Source: Istiophorus platypterus
Lineage: Eukaryota > Chordata > Actinopteri > Istiophoriformes > Istiophoridae
Direction: 5' to 3'
DNA: 64,000 nucleotides
Assembly (NCBI GenBank): GCA_016859345.1
Contig: CM029123.1
Coordinates: forward strand, 531,501 to 595,500
Position 1 is the first letter of the stretch. Each line of letters starts with the position of its first letter. The position numbers were made by a program, and so were the translations under genes. Below the pieces are notes generated by a model. The model worked only from the letters and a program-made list of their open reading frames with translations, ran no database searches and was not told where the DNA came from. Below are positions 1 through 11,370 of this stretch, piece after piece.

Positions 1-877
1 TGTGATGTGTAACAATTACAGTTGTTTTGCTGTCTTTAAAGTTTACCTGTGCTTAAACTGAATGCCTTGTGCATCCTGCTCTGACAATACTGTTCATAAT
101 TGTTGTTAGGCCAAGACAAGCTATTTGAAATTGAGTACATGTAAACGTATTGTCTTTTTGTCTTGTGTTGAGTGTAGAAAATAATTAAATTTACTTCTAT
201 AATATTTCATCAAAAACTAAAAAATTAAAGAAATGTGAAGTAATCTTAGCATAGAACTGCTTGATCAAAATGGGAGAGGATAGAACAAATAAGATATAAG
301 AATGTGTTTATGTGGAGTGAATCAGTTTTTTGTTTTTTGTGTAAGTGCTTTACTCAGTCTTTTATTGGGCTGATATGCTATGTATACAGTATCTATAGGA
401 ATGATTCTATTAAGCTTCTTGCCAAAACCAAATTCATGGACATATTAACCAAGATGCAGGAATGAAATACGTTAGATCTTACTTACCTGGGGGCCAAAGA
501 TCTTTAGTTGCGCAATTGAGAGCTGTTTTTCTGCCTTCAGATACCGTGGAGGAAAACAGATGATAATGAAGCATTTGCATTCTCATCAATCAAAATTTTT
601 TTTCCCTGAAATTAAGATGAAAAGGCCTCTGGTCATTCCCCATTTATTAGGTGAGAACTGATTTTGATTGATCGAAGTTGGTGGATTTTATAAACTATAA
701 AATTAAATTCTTAGCAATCCTACATTCACAATATCACCAGAAGATTTTAGAGACTTCAATCATTTTGCAGCATGTCCTGCAATGTGTAACATTTTTTAAA
801 AACTATATCTCAGGGAACTTTTTATAGATAGCAGTGTACTCTAGTGTAGAGTGTACTATTTATTGTTATCATATACA
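1..877. other. Unassigned AT-rich sequence
   Basis: I see no recognisable gene, repeat or RNA in this stretch. It is AT-rich with short homopolymer runs and no long open frame. Confidence 0.5.
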
Positions 878-1144
878 GAGGCCCAACATCCCCCAGGAGC
901 AAACACTTGGTGACAGAAACTAGAAAAACTCCCTTTAATAGGTAGAAAGTTGAACAGAACCCAGCTTACAGTGGGGGGCTGTCTACCTTGACCAACAGGG
1001 TTGAGAGAGAGAGAGCATTAGCTCATACAGGTTACATTTGAAGGTGAATAATAATAATAATGAGACTAATAATTAAACAAAATATTAAAAAATTACAACA
1101 ATTGTGATAATAATAAGACTGCTGGGAATCATACTAAACATGAA

Positions 1145-1192
1145 CATTAATATTAATATTAATATTAATTAACATAATTAATATTAATATTG
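1145..1192. repeat. (ATTAAT)n-like simple repeat
   Basis: Short tandem units of attaat/attaata with small interruptions. It lies in the 3' UTR-like part of the L2 relic, where AT-rich simple repeats are common. Confidence 0.85.
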
Positions 1193-1407
1193 ATAGACCC
1201 AGTGGGTCTTAGGCAGGATAAGGGGGGCAGGAGATTGTCTGCAGGCATAGAACCAAACTCTGCAGCTGTAGAGGCTGAAAGCAACAGGAGGAGAGAGTAG
1301 AGAGATGAGCTAATAACAAGCATTGATGGGATATGAATACAGTAAGATGGAGTGGAAGAGGAGGGGAGAGGAGCTCATGCATCATGAGAAGTCCCCCGGC
1401 AGTCTAG

Positions 1408-2800
1408 CTATGCTATCCCAGCATAACTGGGGGACTGTTCAAGGCAAGCCCTAACTATAAGCTTTATCAAAAAGGAAGGTTTAAGCCTACTATTAAATGT
1501 GGACAGGGTGTCTACCTCCTGGACCCAAACCGGAAGAACATTCCACAGTAAAGGAGCCTGATAACTCAAGGGTCTCCCTCCTATTCTACTTTCGGAGACT
1601 CTGGGAACCACAAGTAAGCCTCCATTCTGGGACAGCATAGTGTTTTAGTGGGTTATAGAGTACTAGAAGCTCTTTAAGCTTCAACTACCACATTAACTAG
1701 TTAGATGGTACCTGACCATTAAGGGCTTTGTAGGTGAGGAGGAGGATTTTAAATTCTATTCTTGATTTTACAGGGAGACAATGCAGAGAAGCTAACACAG
1801 GAGAAATATGATCTCTTTTCCTTGTTCCTGTAGGTAATTGGACTGCAACATTATAGATCAGGTGGAAAGTCTTTAGAGACTTGTTGGGATAGCCTTATAA
1901 AAAGGAATTAATAACTAGCCAACTAACAAAAGCATGGACTTGTTTTTCTGCAACTTTTGGGGTAAGGTGTGCCGGTGAATAACAGCAATCCTTGAAGTTG
2001 GTTTTATGTAGGGGTTAAGGGACAGATCATGAACCCACATTCCTAACAGTGGTGCTGGACGCTAATGTAATGCCATCTAGACTACGCATACCATTAGATA
2101 ACGTGTTCTGAGGTGTTGGGGACCAAGTACATAACTTCAGCTTTATCTGAGCTTGACAGCAGAAAGTTGCTTGTCATCCAGGTCTTATATCCTTGAGATA
2201 TGCTTGAATTTTAGCTAACTGATTGGTCTCATCAGGCTTTATTAACAAGTACAGTTGAGTATCATCTGCATAACAATGGTGAGTTATGAAGTGTTTACTA
2301 ATAATATCAAATAAAGGAAACATATATGAGTAGAATAGAACTAGTCCAAGCATAGAACCTTGTGGAACTTCGAGACTATATTTTGATTATGTGGAGGATT
2401 TATCATTAATATGCACAATCTGAGATTGATCTGATAAATAGGACTTAAACCAGTATAGAGCAGTTCTTTTATTGGTAATTAAATGTTCCAGACTCTGTAG
2501 TAGGACAAGATGGTCTATAGTGTCAAATGCAGCTGGATCTAACAAGACAAGTAAGGAAACAAGTCCACTGTCCATTGTGCAATTATAATATCCCTGAAGT
2601 TTTTGCATTATTTGCTTTAATATGCATGTTTTGGAGTTAAACCATGGAACCTCATCTTCTTTTTTAGAGGGGCAACAGAGTTAATTGTCATTTTGATTGC
2701 ACCTGCAGCACTATCAACAAGATGATCAGTAAATTGATAAAAACTCAAAGAATGCAGATAAAAATTCTGACTATAGTCAAGGAGCAAGGTAAAGTAAAAC
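1408..2800 (-). pseudogene. L2-type LINE reverse transcriptase, broken
   Basis: Reverse transcriptase of a non-LTR retrotransposon, which would copy the element RNA into a nicked target site. Pieces in different minus frames line up in the expected order. Upstream comes a segment ending near 2617. Next is the palm motif with 'LLDPAAFDTIDH' and the following 'ALYWFKSYLSDQSQ' (2387-2608). The active-site box YADDTQLY is at about 2250-2272 (YADD codons 2261-2272). The C-terminal signature 'GGLLVVPRVSESRIGG' and 'SYQAPLLWNVLPVWV' is at 1408-1638. Frameshifts and stops separate these blocks, so no functional protein can be made. The catalytic YADD is still legible. Clade assignment to L2 is from familiarity with fish copies; a related CR1/Rex1-type element is less likely. 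Confidence 0.8.
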
Positions 2801-2815
2801 AAATAGGGTCCTTGG

Positions 2816-3310
2816 AGTTACGACCCTCCAAGGTTTTGTGTCCTCTCTCTCTCTCTCCCTCCTAACCTTCCCTGTTTTTTGTTCTTTCCCCAGTGTGTGC
2901 ATGGAGAGTGTGGCTCACCTGAACAAGGACTTGCAGAGAAGCACACCTGCATCTCAATTTTACTAATCACTACACTACAATAAAATCTGGCCCTTTCCAG
3001 GGCCAGATTCATCTGCCTCTCAGGCCCTTAGTATTTTTCTAGTGTTCTCAAGATTGATTTTTGTTTTACTAATCTATTGTCGTCTATGTGTAGATCCTTT
3101 GTGTGCTCCTCTTTGATGTGTGCAGTCTGCCTTGTTTTTATCTCACCACCTACAGTGATTGACACTTTCTGGTTCTAACTTCCCTCTCCAAGACCAACTC
3201 CACACTCTTCCACCACCTGCCCCTTTCCTGTGTCATCATAAACCATCTCAAACTGAAAACCCTGTCTCGGCCTCTGCTTTTGGGTCCATCAGTGGGAAAA
3301 CCTAACAAGA
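2816..3310. mobile_element. LTR-like insertion inside the L2 relic
   Basis: About 490 bp that do not belong to the LINE separate its endonuclease and reverse-transcriptase pieces. The left edge reads 'gttacgaccctccaagg' and the right edge ends 'ggaaaacctaaca', roughly TGTTA...TAACA-like ends. Near the right edge is 'cttttgggtccatcag', a phrase I associate with the ends of fish LTR elements. I could not find a clear target duplication. It may be a solo LTR or another non-coding element, so the call is tentative. Confidence 0.4.
2984..3009. repeat. Perfect 11-bp-stem hairpin
   Basis: The arms 'aatctggccct' and 'agggccagatt' are exact reverse complements around a 4-base loop (ttcc). It sits inside the LTR-like insert, where it could be part of a polyadenylation or terminator-like hairpin. 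No role is shown. Confidence 0.75.
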
Positions 3311-3660
3311 ATGGGCTTCAAAGTTTTTCAGGTTGGATGTGTAAGAATAAGAACCAGGCTTTTGAATGAATTATGATTGAGTTTAGATAAAGGTCTGATT
3401 AATAGGCTTGAATCACAAATGGCTACAACTCCTGCTCCTTAGCTGGTGCCGACTAGGGGTTGTGGATTCATTTAAGCTAACATATTCATCATGACAGAAG
3501 AACTTATATTAGATAATTTACTGATACAGTTTTGGTTGTCAGTGATCTTGTTGTACTTGTGAAGTACTTGTGACTTGTGGTGGTCTAAATCTTTATTAGG
3601 TTTTTGTCTAGAACTCCACTTCGGTTTATTTTTGAGTTAATTAATTCAGGTGTTTGGGGG
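3311..3660 (-). pseudogene. L2-type LINE endonuclease N-terminal fragment, broken
   Basis: Translating the minus strand by hand gives, in order and with stops between, 'SSVMMNMLA', 'GAGVVAICDSSL', 'LIRPLSKLNHNSFKSLVL' and 'LTHPT'. This is the pattern of the APE-type endonuclease of fish L2 LINEs, in which a GGGVAAI-like turn is followed by a FESLVLSL-like strand. The domain would nick target DNA for priming. Only its N-terminal third remains, because the LTR-like insert interrupts it near 3310. Too short and broken for the single-frame listing, but the order and spacing fit the neighbours. Confidence 0.65.
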
Positions 3661-3672
3661 CAGACACAGTCT

Positions 3673-3830
3673 CTATGAGGCTTTGAGTATGTAACTGTTC
3701 TGATGGAAGCACAGAGAAGTGTGCAAGACTACAACTCTGCCTCCAGGTCTCAACAGATTTCTAGATATGAGAGCTGCTCCATCCAAAGTGGGATGTATGC
3801 CATCTCTTCTTAACAACAATAAATACAGCA
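3673..3830 (-). pseudogene. LINE esterase-like (SGNH) domain fragment
   Basis: A minus-strand frame carries 'RRDGIHPTLDGAALISRNLL'. The D-G-x-H-P box is the Asp/His part of the SGNH-hydrolase triad found in the esterase domain of CR1/L2-type LINEs. Only the C-terminal piece of the domain is visible. It lies directly upstream, in element order, of the endonuclease remnant, as expected for this LINE type. No start codon or full frame is preserved. Confidence 0.6.
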
Positions 3831-3903
3831 CACTCTTGGATTTAGTAGTGATTGAGTATACACTGGCCATTATACAGACATAAAGGTGTATATGAAAAGA
3901 CAA

Positions 3904-6606
3904 AAGAATGAACTAGGAAGAAAATAAATCAATAAAACTGTAAAACAATAGAAATAAGACAGTAGAATTTCTTGACCATTGCATATGGACGTTTTTAGCA
4001 TTAAACAAGTATTTACACCCACAGTATAAACCCCCAATTCCTTAAGAAAGCAGATAGCGATTCAATCAGTTTTAAAATATCTTAAAAGAATAAACTTTTA
4101 ATAAAGTTTGCTTAGAATTGGAGAATATACCTTCAATGGCAACTGCAACTACATTGTCTCTCTAATATTTTCTCTCTTAATTTCTCCAAATTCTAAAATG
4201 TGACAAATTACCACCATTTCTTTAAAATACATTTGTTATTTTCAGAATAAAGATACTCAAATAAAATAAAACATGCCAAAATCCCAAGACCTGTCCCACA
4301 GATCGGTCTTTCTAATTTTATCAATATAAAGTGCCAGCCAACAAGTATGGCAACAACATTTGTGTCTTGGTGAGACACAAAGCACAAAATCCATCAACAG
4401 AATTAGAGTACAAGGTACCATCTTTTGACCTCCTCGTCAACCATGTCTCTGCACAATTATACACTGTAATATACATTTGGCAACAGCTATACATTTTGAA
4501 AGTATATGTGAAATAAGCCAGATTAAATTTTTTAGTGTTATAACAAAGAAACTAGTTTTTTTCTTGACCTTGGAAATAGCAGTTTAAAAACAATCAAAAA
4601 GTCCACTTACTACCCCTTTTTAAGTGAATGGTATTGTAAAACAAATAATCTTGTAAGGTATCATGTGCTGGTTGAACTCTTACCCAGTAGTCAACTGAGG
4701 ACGTCCTGTCATGTTTTTTTACATTTTTGAGATGTGGCCATCAATAAGGTATTACCCATTTAGAATATCACATTTCTTCACCCAATTTGCAGAAGCATTT
4801 TGATACTTAAGGATAAAGAAATAATCATGTTCGTAAGTTAAATGTGGTCAATTAAAAGTTAAAACTAGAATGCATTTATACCTACGTACACCCCTACAGA
4901 ACTATTATGGGACATTTTTCTTCATTAGTCATAAAGACTTATGTTTGCTTTTTATGTAAAAGAAAATGCTATTTATGTGCAGAGCACACACAGCTGTTAG
5001 CTAACTATAGTATCACTCTAATGTGTGTAAGTAGCGTTGGTAATAGCTGACTGGCATTATCTACTGTTAGCCTATGGAGGGAGTGTGCTGTGGATAGCAG
5101 ATGATGTTAGTATATGATTGTGCCTTCAGGAGGCATTGATAAGAGAATATAGATTATCAATGGTAGCAGGTTTTGTCTTAAGGATCTGATAAAAATCAAG
5201 GTACATAAAGGCCCAGGTGCACTGGTGAGAGAGGGAGACAGAGGTAGAGAGAGTGAGAGAGAGTGAGAGGTGACAGTGCTTGTGTGTGTGTGAACAGAAA
5301 TACAGGAAATAAATAATAAAGTTGTGTTTTGATAGTGTGCCAATAATTTAAAAATGAAAAAAAAAGCATATTCTACTGCTTTTTTGTTTGGGGGGGGGGT
5401 ATCATTTTCAGACAATTTAACTGATTAGTGAAATAATAAATTTGAATTAACAAATATTTTAAAATAATTTTCATAAAAATTTTCTTTACCTTGAGTATTA
5501 CACTATTTGGTGTTCTACTTTTGAGAAGTCCTCTTTATCAATTTCTGCAGGAGAATTAGAAGAACAGTTTAATATTTTGTGATATTCACTTCACTATTTT
5601 CCTTATTCCTAAGAAGTAAAAAGAGAAGACTGATAGCAACCTCATGTAAGTTAGGTATGGCATCCATTTCCTAATCGCAATCTCAGAAAGAAAATAGGCC
5701 TAAAGCTCAAAATGTAGATATAAGGAACACTTAACACATTTTTTGGGGAAATGTACAATAATTCTTCTCTATCTTACTGACATTATTTAAGTTTTTTTCC
5801 CCAATTTCCTCTGTTGGTTGCCACTTCCCCAAAACTGTATCCTGACTTCTTCTGTTCACAAGTGATAGAGGGTTGTTATGGTCATAGCACTGTCAGTAAT
5901 AAAACATAAGCCACAGCATGACAATATTAAGGTAAGCAATCCTCCCTGACCCAGAGCAGCACTTTAAAAGTGAATGTATATGCTTTATATCAAACTTGGA
6001 CTGATTTATGATTCAGTTTGCTACACTTTTAGAAAGTCATTTAAAACTTTAATGAATCATAACTAGTGTCTTGGACTAAATTCATCTTTCCAAAAATGTA
6101 TTTGAAAGAAAGGCTCCACTTCTTAAAGAGATGAATGACCAAGAGAATAAATGACTACACTCTTGTCAGTTCGCAACACTGCAGGTTCCTGAAATTGCAG
6201 TGTTGGTGGTAGACAGAGCAGAAGCTAAACTGTAATTTCATTCCCTAAAACAGTGTTTAGGCCAGTGTCTGACGTTAGCCTGCAGACTTGCTGTTTGCTT
6301 CTGCAGTCTTTTACACTCCATTAAGGCAATTTTGTCTCTCATCTGAGTGATTGGCCCTGCTGTGGGCTTTGTTGTTTATGATGCTTAAATACTTAAATAC
6401 ACCACAGTCACACTGCACATATAAACTGACCCTCTGTCTCTGTGTGTGTGTTTATGTGTGTGTGTGAGTGGGTTTAATGTGTATCAGTGATGCATCATCA
6501 TGCCTGTGGTCCTGTCATTAAGGGTCTGTAAATAAGGCTTGGGAGGCTACATGATGCCACCAAGCAAAAACACAATCACATACAGAGACAGAGCTACTCA
6601 CAAACA
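3904..6606. other. Unassigned intergenic sequence
   Basis: No gene or clear element recognised. A purine-rich run is at 5223-5270, an 11-base poly-G tract near 5390-5400, and imperfect GT repeats at 6441-6472. The open frames here are short and look random. Confidence 0.5.
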
Positions 6607-6609
6607 TAC

Positions 6610-6684
<75 letters not shown>
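6607..6684. repeat. (CA)n microsatellite
   Basis: About 78 bp of nearly pure CA units with one aaa interruption near 6629. Confidence 0.97.
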
Positions 6685-6685
<1 letters not shown>

Positions 6686-9194
6686 CTATCATTGTTTCAA
6701 ACTTGCATTCTGCTGCATTATTCTGTCCCATTAAACAATGTCAAAAATGACATGTAGTGCAAATTTTTTTTCTCCTTCTCTTCAACCTGATTAAACCTAA
6801 TATAAAGTGTTCTAGAGTAACTTTTTCCTAGTTTAAACAGGTGTCTTGATGCTGTCTGGAGACAGAAATTACAAGTAACTCCAATGAAGCATGCACTGAA
6901 AGTAGTACAAGGCAAATAAGTAATTTTAGGTCCGCTATGTACCCAAAACTTGTTTGATTATAAGTAGATAAATTTCAAACTCATTAGCACCATGTTTTAT
7001 TATATCAACTGAAATACTGAAGGAGTTGAACACCAGATCCCTGACACCAGATCCCTTACAGACAGATTGTCAGAGTAAGGTGCAAATTTAGGGGCCCTGG
7101 GACAGTTGTCCAATTGCCTGGCAGATAATGTTGTTATTAGCACTTCATGAGTTTATAATAAATGAATATATACTATGGAGTTGGACTTCTGTTCCATTTC
7201 CCATGAACAATGTTTGGTTGAATGTTTCAATATGTTATTTTCTGTTGTGTGAATAGAGGCTAACTGACTTAGGACCAGCAGTGCGCACCAAAAATACTGG
7301 AAACCAGAGCCTTAACTAAAGACCTGACATTACTTCTGTAAATGACTGGACAACACCTTCTTCCTGATGTCACATTTCTGATCTTTATGCAGATGAACAA
7401 AGACACTTCCAGTCAGCTAGTTTGTTAGTGTCATCTGACCACTTCTAAAGTCAATGTTAATGTCCAAACTAGAAGGCGTGGTGAAAAGCCTGCTCTCACA
7501 GCCTTCTTCCATCACAGTTTCCCTGATCTTTCTCGGAGAACTCTGTGCCTCAGCTTGACCCTAGCCTCAAGACAAGAATGTTGATTTATGGAAATTGTGG
7601 GACCTGAGCTCTATCTAGCTAGCTGGCTAGCAAGATAGATATGATTTAGTCTATCATTCTGTTCATTCTGCTAGGTTCAAAAACTGGTGATGGCTTAAGA
7701 AATTTATTTTACTATCTATGCGAGATAAAGTCATTTCACATATTGGCAATTTTCCTTTCAAGCACACTCCTGTTTCTTATCTAGGAGTAGGTGCGTCTCT
7801 CAGGCTCCTCATTTCTGTGTCAAGGCTCTCTGAGTATGGTCTTAAACACCATGCTCACACATTACATAATGTCACTGTGTGCTTTCCAGCAGTTTGCAGC
7901 ATGCCTGATGCCAAAACTGTATCCATGGATAAATAATTGACCAAGATGTCATAATCTACCAGTCACTATCAAAACATTAAGAGGAAATCTTGATATATCA
8001 CTGTTAACAATCTATTTGTCTTTATTAAAGCAGCTTCTCTTTACCCCAGTCCCACTTTGTCTTTCATTTCCCTGATTGTCTCCATTTCTGTCCATCTTTA
8101 TCCTATTTCCATCTCTTTTTCTCTCTATCTTCCATCATTTTCTAACTTTCATCTTCTTTTCTTTTCTTCTTGCTTTTGTTTCCCTTTATCCTTCTTTTTC
8201 ACTCTTTCTACCCACTTATTACTATTTCATGCTCTTCCTAGACCTCAGCTATAGTTCTCGATACCAAAAGGTAACAATGTATTACTCATCTCATTTTCTC
8301 ACTCTATTTCTTTTGCTATCCTTTCTGTCATTACCCATCTGATTTTGTTTAGCAGAAAAGTATCACACTGTAATGGAAAAAGTAATGGCATGTGTTGCAA
8401 TTGGACTGACAGTCCCGTGCAGCGGCTTAGACATTGAGCAATCAACCACTAGATATTTAAAAGTGGTTTGGATTCTTCAGACCTGGCAGTTTGAATGGGT
8501 GACAGGATTTACTGGATAACTACAGTGGCCCAGTCTGCAGAAATGCAGGTGCAGATTCACTGTGTGCATGTATAAAACAGTAAAATATCCTTTGGGAGGT
8601 GACATTTTGACTGGTTCCGACTTCTTTGGTTAATTTAAAAAAAATCTTTTATCATGAAAGTAATATACATCTTTCCTAAAATTGACTTATTTATCTGAAG
8701 GTAATTAAAAGTCACACTACATCATCCACAGTAGTGAACACACATAGGTTCTTAAAATTATTCATTTGGCTAAAATGATAATGTTCTGTCTCGCCTACCT
8801 TACATTACAGGTTTACTTTTAGAACCCAGTCTTTTGTGGTTCAAAACATGTCTATAATTTAATATTATACTAATAATTGAACTTTACCTGTCTCCAACAT
8901 AAAACTTCAAGACTTTGCCACATGTCATGTACCATTACCATTTAGCCTCAATTCTTGTTTTTTTCACTTATGAGATAAGTTTTAAACTGTCACTTCTCCT
9001 GGTGCAGGCTAACATATTAGCATTTAACATGAGCAAATGATTAAGATGTATGGAGGAGGTTGTTGCCATTTTTTCATCATATACTACAACACTTCAGTTT
9101 ACTAATGGGACTTTCTGCCTAAAACATGTGGAGTGTATTCCTTTATTATTTGGCATGGGCTTTACAAAGGGTCATGGCTGAGGAATTTGGAAAT
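6685..9194. other. Unassigned intergenic sequence with a pyrimidine-rich tract
   Basis: No gene recognised. From about 8050 to 8345 the plus strand is strongly T/C-rich, which creates meaningless Phe/Leu/Ser-rich open frames. Confidence 0.5.
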
Positions 9195-9475
9195 ATTGTT
9201 AGTTTGCCAGAGGTGGACTCTATTCATGCCTTAGATACATCTCAAGGATAATTAAGCAAACAGGATGCACCTGAACAAACTTTGGACTTCCATAGAAAAG
9301 GGTCTGAATACTTTTGTAAATGTTTTTGATTTTTTATTAATTTCAGAAAGTACTAAAAACATTTTTTTTACTTCGTCATTATGAGTTATTGAGTTTAGAT
9401 TAATGGCAATTTTATCAATTTAAAATTAAATCTACAACAATTTTTTTCTGGAGCCACTGTATACATTTCCATTTG
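9195..9475 (+). mobile_element. Tc1/mariner element 3' remnant
   Basis: Non-coding tail of a Tc1-like DNA transposon. The order is 'ggtggactctattcatgcc', then 'atctcaaggataattaagca', 'caggatgcacctgaacaaac', 'gggtctgaatacttttgtaa', an 'acttcgtcattatgagttat' block, and a terminal 'ggagccactgtata'. This matches the 3' region of salmonid/cyprinid-type Tc1 elements. The transposase is absent, so this is a 5'-deleted fossil. Confidence 0.8.
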
Positions 9476-10149
9476 TTGCTACTATCCAAAAATACAGGAT
9501 TCATTTTCCCTGCTATTCTCACAATACTCAGTGTCATTTGGCAATTAAACTCAGTGATAAATCAGTCCTTTGAATTGTTCAAGCTCTCCTTTCAGATATT
9601 AAAGACTGGATGTCTTCTAAAGTATTTTGATGATTATTGATAATACTGAGATGCTTATTATATGACCAGCCAAACAAAGAGCACTTATTTTACCTTAAAC
9701 TGTGATGTTAAAAATCTTAGCAATGTCATATTTTAGTTGTCCTAGTTGAGACCAAAATTTAAGTCTACATTAAGTCTATCAACATTGCTTTTCCACTTCA
9801 GCAGTCCTTGGACAGGTAAAGGTAACTGGAGCACCTGGAAGAAATCTGCATTATCAAAATTTTGTTCTTTCAGCATAACTCATCCACAAAAGCCTACAAA
9901 TGTGAAAATACTGCTACTTCACTTATTTCACTTATCAAGACAATTCAACATAGTTGCAGTCAACAGTGTTCTATATTGATGTGAAAGTATAATAAACTCC
10001 CAGTTAACATTACATTACTACAAGACTAATAATCCATGCTACATAACCAATACACCTATCTCACTGCAGACATTGTTATTTAACATACAAGTGTAACTAA
10101 AAACATTTATAATTGTTGCATGCAGCTGAGATGTTCCAGTTCTGAGACC
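9476..10149. other. Unassigned intergenic sequence
   Basis: No recognised gene, RNA or repeat. Confidence 0.5.
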
Positions 10150-10250
10150 TTGACTACAGCTCGTTGGCTCAGAGTTATGGCTTTGGACCACCATGCTTAC
10201 AGTATCTGGTTTCGCCCGTAGAATTCCTTCCCCATATCAAATTATCTACC
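10150..10250 (+). mobile_element. tRNA-headed SINE-like fragment
   Basis: A box-A-like sequence 'tggctcagagttatgg' (10165-10180) is followed about 30 bp later by a box-B-like 'ggtttcgcccg' (10208-10218), then 'ccttccccatatcaaattat'. The spacing fits a pol III promoter derived from tRNA. The tail resembles that of the fragment at 11.3 kb, which suggests one family. It is too diverged to be a tRNA gene. Confidence 0.5.
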
Positions 10251-11249
10251 ATTAAAAATGTATTTAAACTTGTGGATAAAAATCTTCCTAACAATTTTAA
10301 AATTGTATGTTACAGCCCCCTAATTTGATTTGTAACTGGCCATGACTTTCCCTGAAGTTCATTTTAAGCTTCTATATATGTGGCAATATAAGAACAAAAA
10401 AACAAATAAAGTTGTAGTTACTCCCAACTCCCCTAGACTAACTTGGGGTTGGAACAATAGATGACAATTTGAACACAGCCTTTGAACACTGCCTATTTGG
10501 CTGGAAAGCAAAAGTGAGGCCAGTTCTATAAATGTCTGTGACTGACCAACTGACTGAATGATTTTATTACACCATAATGTAATAATGGGAGTGGGGGGGG
10601 GGTTAGTGGGCAGTACTGGCAAATTTCTCGCTACATTTAAAGACTTTTCACAACCATTTGAGCGACATTTCTTAGCAAAATCACAAAGCAACAAGTCTAG
10701 CAAGTTTTTGGACAAACCATTGCTACTTTCCATTGAAGAGTCATTGGTATTGGCCCACGGCACGAGGTCGGGCTTTCCCTCCACAGACACCTCTTTATGT
10801 GTCTCATTCAATTGACCACACTACAGCTGACATAGATGTGAATGAGCTGCTAATTTTCCCTCTGAGTGATCATTTCACAGATAAAGAAAGCTCACAGCAC
10901 AGCTATGGGCTTTAACTTTTGTGTCTGGTGATTGTGTGGACAACGTCGGGCTTATAAAATCAGGATTTTAGTAGCAGAGCAGCAGCTTGGAAATGTCTTG
11001 GACATCACTGCTGGTTAACATGTCAGCTAATAGTCCGAGTTTCAATCACTGTATTATATTTGTTCCTTTGTCTGTTAAAAAATAGAAAAACGTAAATGAA
11101 AACAGTTTTATTGGGAATTCGGCTGCATTGAATTACTGTATATGTGAGCACAGATAGTAGAAGAGAAGCAGATTTAGGGCAGTCCAGCCACATACTAGTC
11201 TTGTTTTTCTCCAATATTCCAAAGTTTACCCTTATAACAGATGATGAAC
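10251..11249. other. Unassigned sequence; unrecognised 150-codon minus frame
   Basis: A minus-strand frame at 10359-10811 stays open for 150 codons, but I recognise no domain and see no splice context. A poly-G tract at about 10590-10602 lies within it. I treat it as chance. Confidence 0.4.
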
Positions 11250-11370
11250 TTGGGCATCCAGGTGACTGAGTGGCAAATGAGGCATACTGCTATTTCCATG
11301 GTTCAATTCTGGCTTTGGATTTTTCTTGCATGGCATAACCTTTCCTCTCCCCATATTTGCTGTCTATATC
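11250..11370 (+). mobile_element. tRNA-headed SINE-like fragment
   Basis: Box A 'tgactgagtggc' (11263-11274) and box B 'ggttcaattct' (11300-11310) have tRNA-like spacing. They are followed by 'ctttcctctccccatatttg', which parallels the tail of the 10.2 kb fragment. Likely a fish HE1/V-type SINE relic on the plus strand. Confidence 0.6.

Larger units (their letters stand above)
878..3903 (-). mobile_element. L2-clade LINE relic (minus strand), with a foreign insert
   Basis: This is a decayed non-LTR retrotransposon read right to left. Going down from 3903 it shows an esterase-like segment (3673-3830), the start of an APE-type endonuclease (3311-3660), an unrelated insert (about 2816-3310), reverse-transcriptase segments (1408-2800) and a 3' UTR-like region to about 878. 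The UTR holds AT-rich short repeats and text typical of fish L2 copies (the 'ccccaggagcaaacacttgg' block near 890). The domain order matches fish L2-type LINEs that carry an esterase domain. The frame is broken many times, so the copy is old. Boundaries are approximate because I judged them by similarity that I recognise, not by alignment. Confidence 0.75.

Noticed and set aside
10165..10218. A true tRNA gene (also considered at 11.26, 29.83 and 42.91 kb)
   Set aside because: Only box A and box B are recognisable; no cloverleaf or acceptor stem pairs, so they are SINE-like heads.
10359..10811. 150-codon minus frame as a possible gene
   Set aside because: No domain, no splice or start context, and the opposite strand is also open; a frame this long can occur by chance.
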